Source of the DNA: a virus
Reading direction: 5' to 3' (one strand)
Length of the DNA stretch: 32,546 nucleotides
Virus record (IMG/VR): IMGVR_UViG_3300048031_000095
Span: 1-32,546 of that record
This document shows, piece after piece, positions 31,074 to 32,546 of this stretch. The notes below the pieces were generated by a model. The model made no database searches, was not told the DNA's origin, and saw only the letters and a program-made list of their open reading frames with translations. The position numbers were made by a program, and so were the translations under genes. Position 1 is the first letter of the stretch. Every line of letters begins with the position of its first letter.

Positions 31074-31504
31074 TGGCCTCTAGCACTTGGGCAGCAGACT
31101 CATCAACTTGGTCAAGCAATTCCTACATATGGAATAATAGTACATACCAAGTAACAGCAACAATGACACAGACCATATTATCTAAGAGTGGTCTAGAAGA
31201 TACAGTATTCCCTAGGTCTTTGTCTATGGGCAGTAACTATGGAATGTCAGGCACAACAGCACACGTTATGCCAGCATCAGCTACACTAGAAGGTACTAGT
31301 GCAGTAGCTAACAGTCAGACAGCACAGCTTCCAGTTAGTGGAACTCTGGCAGGAACAAGTAACATAAAGAACAACGTAAACTTTGAAGAGAGTGGAACGA
31401 TGGGTATGACAGGTTCTGCCTCAAGTAACAATACCTTCTTATGGAACGATGTAGCGGAAGACACGGATACACTTTGGACAAAGATAAGTGACCCAGATGA
31501 ATAA
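31073..31504 (+). CDS. Ser/Thr/Asn-rich structural protein (143 aa)
   Basis: A 143-aa low-complexity protein rich in Ser, Thr, Ala and Gly. It has tandem Trp-spaced short units near the start (SSTWAADSSTWSSNSYIWNN) and ends with FLWNDVAEDTDTLWTKI. No catalytic motif or membrane span. Its start overlaps the adaptor stop by one base. I infer a minor tail or decoration protein from location and composition. Confidence 0.5.
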   Translation: MASSTWAADSSTWSSNSYIWNNSTYQVTATMTQTILSKSGLEDTVFPRSLSMGSNYGMSGTTAHVMPASATLEGTSAVANSQTAQLPVSGTLAGTSNIKNNVNFEESGTMGMTGSASSNNTFLWNDVAEDTDTLWTKISDPDE

Positions 31505-31519
31505 TAACAGGAGTAAATA

Positions 31520-32011
31520 ATGGCATTAGAAAATGTAAACATAGGGCTTGCTAACTATTGGAAAGTTACTTGTCTTGACAAAGACGGAAACGTCAAATGG
31601 GAAGAGAATAAAAAGAACCTCATTACTACAGTAGGTTTAAACCATATTCTAGATACACAATTTCACGCAAGTACACAGAACACAACTTGGTACATAGGAC
31701 TGAAAGGGGCTGGTACTCCAGTAGCAGCAGACACTATGGCATCACACTCAAGCTGGGCAGAGCTAACTGGCTATGCTGGTAACAGAAAAGAGTGGACAGA
31801 AGGTGCAGCGTCAGGGGGTAGTATGACTAACAGTTCTAGCGTAGACTTTACAATTAACGCAACAGCTACAATTGCTGGTGCTTTTCTAAACACAGCAGCA
31901 ACAGGAACAGCAGGTACACTATACGGTGTAGTTGACTTTAGTTCTTCAAGAGCAGTAATCTCTGGTGACACACTACAGGTAACGGTAACAGTAACAGCTG
32001 CTTCAGCATAA
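31520..32011 (+). CDS. Beta-rich structural protein (163 aa)
   Basis: AGGAG lies before the ATG. The protein starts with NYWKVTCLDKDGNVKWEENK and continues with LITTVGLNHILD, TWYIGLKG, then a beta-rich half ending DTLQVTVTVTAASA. This 'N.W.V.C.DKDGN..WEE..KN..TT.G.N..L' pattern is common in phage structural genes of unknown function near tail or head-completion genes. Immunoglobulin-like beta-sandwich is possible for the second half; not proven. Confidence 0.6.
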   Translation: MALENVNIGLANYWKVTCLDKDGNVKWEENKKNLITTVGLNHILDTQFHASTQNTTWYIGLKGAGTPVAADTMASHSSWAELTGYAGNRKEWTEGAASGGSMTNSSSVDFTINATATIAGAFLNTAATGTAGTLYGVVDFSSSRAVISGDTLQVTVTVTAASA

Positions 32012-32022
32012 AGGAGTAGAGA

Positions 32023-32546
32023 ATGGCTTTAGAGGATTTAACAGGTACTAAGTACATAGATGACCTCGTAGCGACTAACCCAGCAGCAGGCGATAATGTC
32101 TCTGAGGGTGATGACCATATACGAGGAATCAAGAATGTACTGAAGACTACATTCCCCAGCATTGATGGTGCAATAACTGCAACAGATACTGAGCTTAACT
32201 ATGTAGATGGTGTTACCTCTGCTATTCAAACTCAGATAGATACTAAGGCAGCAACGACTGCGGTAGTAACTAAGACATCAGCCACAGGGTCAGGTGCTCT
32301 GCCAGCAGGTACAACAGCACAGAGAGATGGCTCACCTTCTGCTGGATTTATTAGATTTAACACAACAGACACCAGCGCGGAGATTTACGATGGTTCAGCT
32401 TGGAGTCCAGTAGGCGGTGGTAATACGACAGACAAGGGTTTGTACGAACACGCACATACCATATCAGCTAACTATAGCATAACAAGTGGCAACAATGCTA
32501 TGACTGCTGGTCCGATTACAATTAACTCAGGGGTGTCAGTTACCGT
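32023..32546 (+). CDS. Tail-fibre-like protein, 3' end cut by the window
   Basis: AAGGAG lies six bases before the ATG at 32023; 174 codons are visible and the frame is open at the end. The start (ALEDLTGTKYIDDLVATNPA, then GDNVSEGDDHIRGIKNVLK) and the repeats ELNYVDGVTSAIQTQIDTKA are typical of phage tail-fibre or tail-repeat proteins, and FIRFNTTDTSAEIYDGSAW marks a trimerisation-like or fibre-tip segment. It would bind the host surface. The last visible part (TINSGVSVTV) usually lies near a C-terminus. Confidence 0.75.
   Translation, partial: MALEDLTGTKYIDDLVATNPAAGDNVSEGDDHIRGIKNVLKTTFPSIDGAITATDTELNYVDGVTSAIQTQIDTKAATTAVVTKTSATGSGALPAGTTAQRDGSPSAGFIRFNTTDTSAEIYDGSAWSPVGGGNTTDKGLYEHAHTISANYSITSGNNAMTAGPITINSGVSVT

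Noticed and set aside
1-32546. Window as a complete circular genome
   Set aside because: Joining the end to the start puts a stop within the fibre gene frame and leaves both terminal genes incomplete, so sequence is missing between them.
1-32546. tRNA genes, CRISPR arrays, insertion sequences or an integrase
   Set aside because: I looked in all gaps and found no cloverleaf-like unit, no regularly spaced direct repeats, no transposase and no integrase.

Overview
The window is part of the genome of a tailed double-stranded DNA phage. It is AT-rich, tightly packed and has two convergent gene blocks. The virion genes resemble those of podoviruses with an SU10-like head (portal with Gln-rich C-terminus, SU10/DUF5309-type major capsid protein, SU10-type adaptor). 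The replication genes resemble the T7-like set (family A polymerase, fused primase-helicase, gp2.5-like SSB), with a class II ribonucleotide reductase. This mix is typical of marine podoviruses; a marine, perhaps alphaproteobacterial host is an inference only. No integrase, tRNA or CRISPR was seen. Both window ends cut genes, so the genome is larger than the window.

Layout. (1) 23779-32546, rightward: small and large terminase, a small ORF, portal, an 85-aa protein, scaffold, major capsid protein, a 97-aa protein, adaptor, two structural proteins and the start of a tail-fibre gene. (2) 1-10211, rightward, the same late block after a missing segment: C-terminal part of a nozzle-like tail protein, small tail protein, acetyltransferase-like protein, several internal/ejection proteins including a virion transglycosylase, and a SAM methyltransferase. 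(3) 10198-23006, leftward. Reading in transcription order from the right: a 235-aa gene of unknown function with its own terminator, a set of small early-type genes, SSB, primase-helicase, DNA polymerase, Cas4-like nuclease, two small genes, RNR, a 46-aa lipoprotein, a holin-like protein, DUF3310, RusA and a PD-(D/E)XK-like protein. The two blocks meet tail to tail with a 14-bp overlap near 10.2 kb and diverge from a 0.77-kb noncoding region at 23.0-23.8 kb.

The most interesting material is noncoding. A 16-bp palindrome (ACGCATTTAAATGCGT) occurs five times, once with a one-base change. Three copies sit 28-29 bases before the start codon of the first gene of a leftward unit (holin-like, SSB, and the 64-aa gene). 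The other two are in the divergent region. This looks like a phage-specific operator, promoter element or mRNA leader hairpin that defines the leftward transcription units. The divergent region also holds three Fur-box-like sites whose centres are 57 bp apart, a long double hairpin, two near-identical extended -10 promoters (the second apparently giving a leaderless terminase mRNA), and AT-rich repeats also found upstream of SSB.

Three genes of fewer than 60 codons in the leftward block (46-aa lipoprotein, 57-aa and 56-aa proteins) and one of 45 codons in the rightward block were found by reading the sequence directly. Start codons of many genes were moved to internal ATGs preceded by good Shine-Dalgarno sequences.
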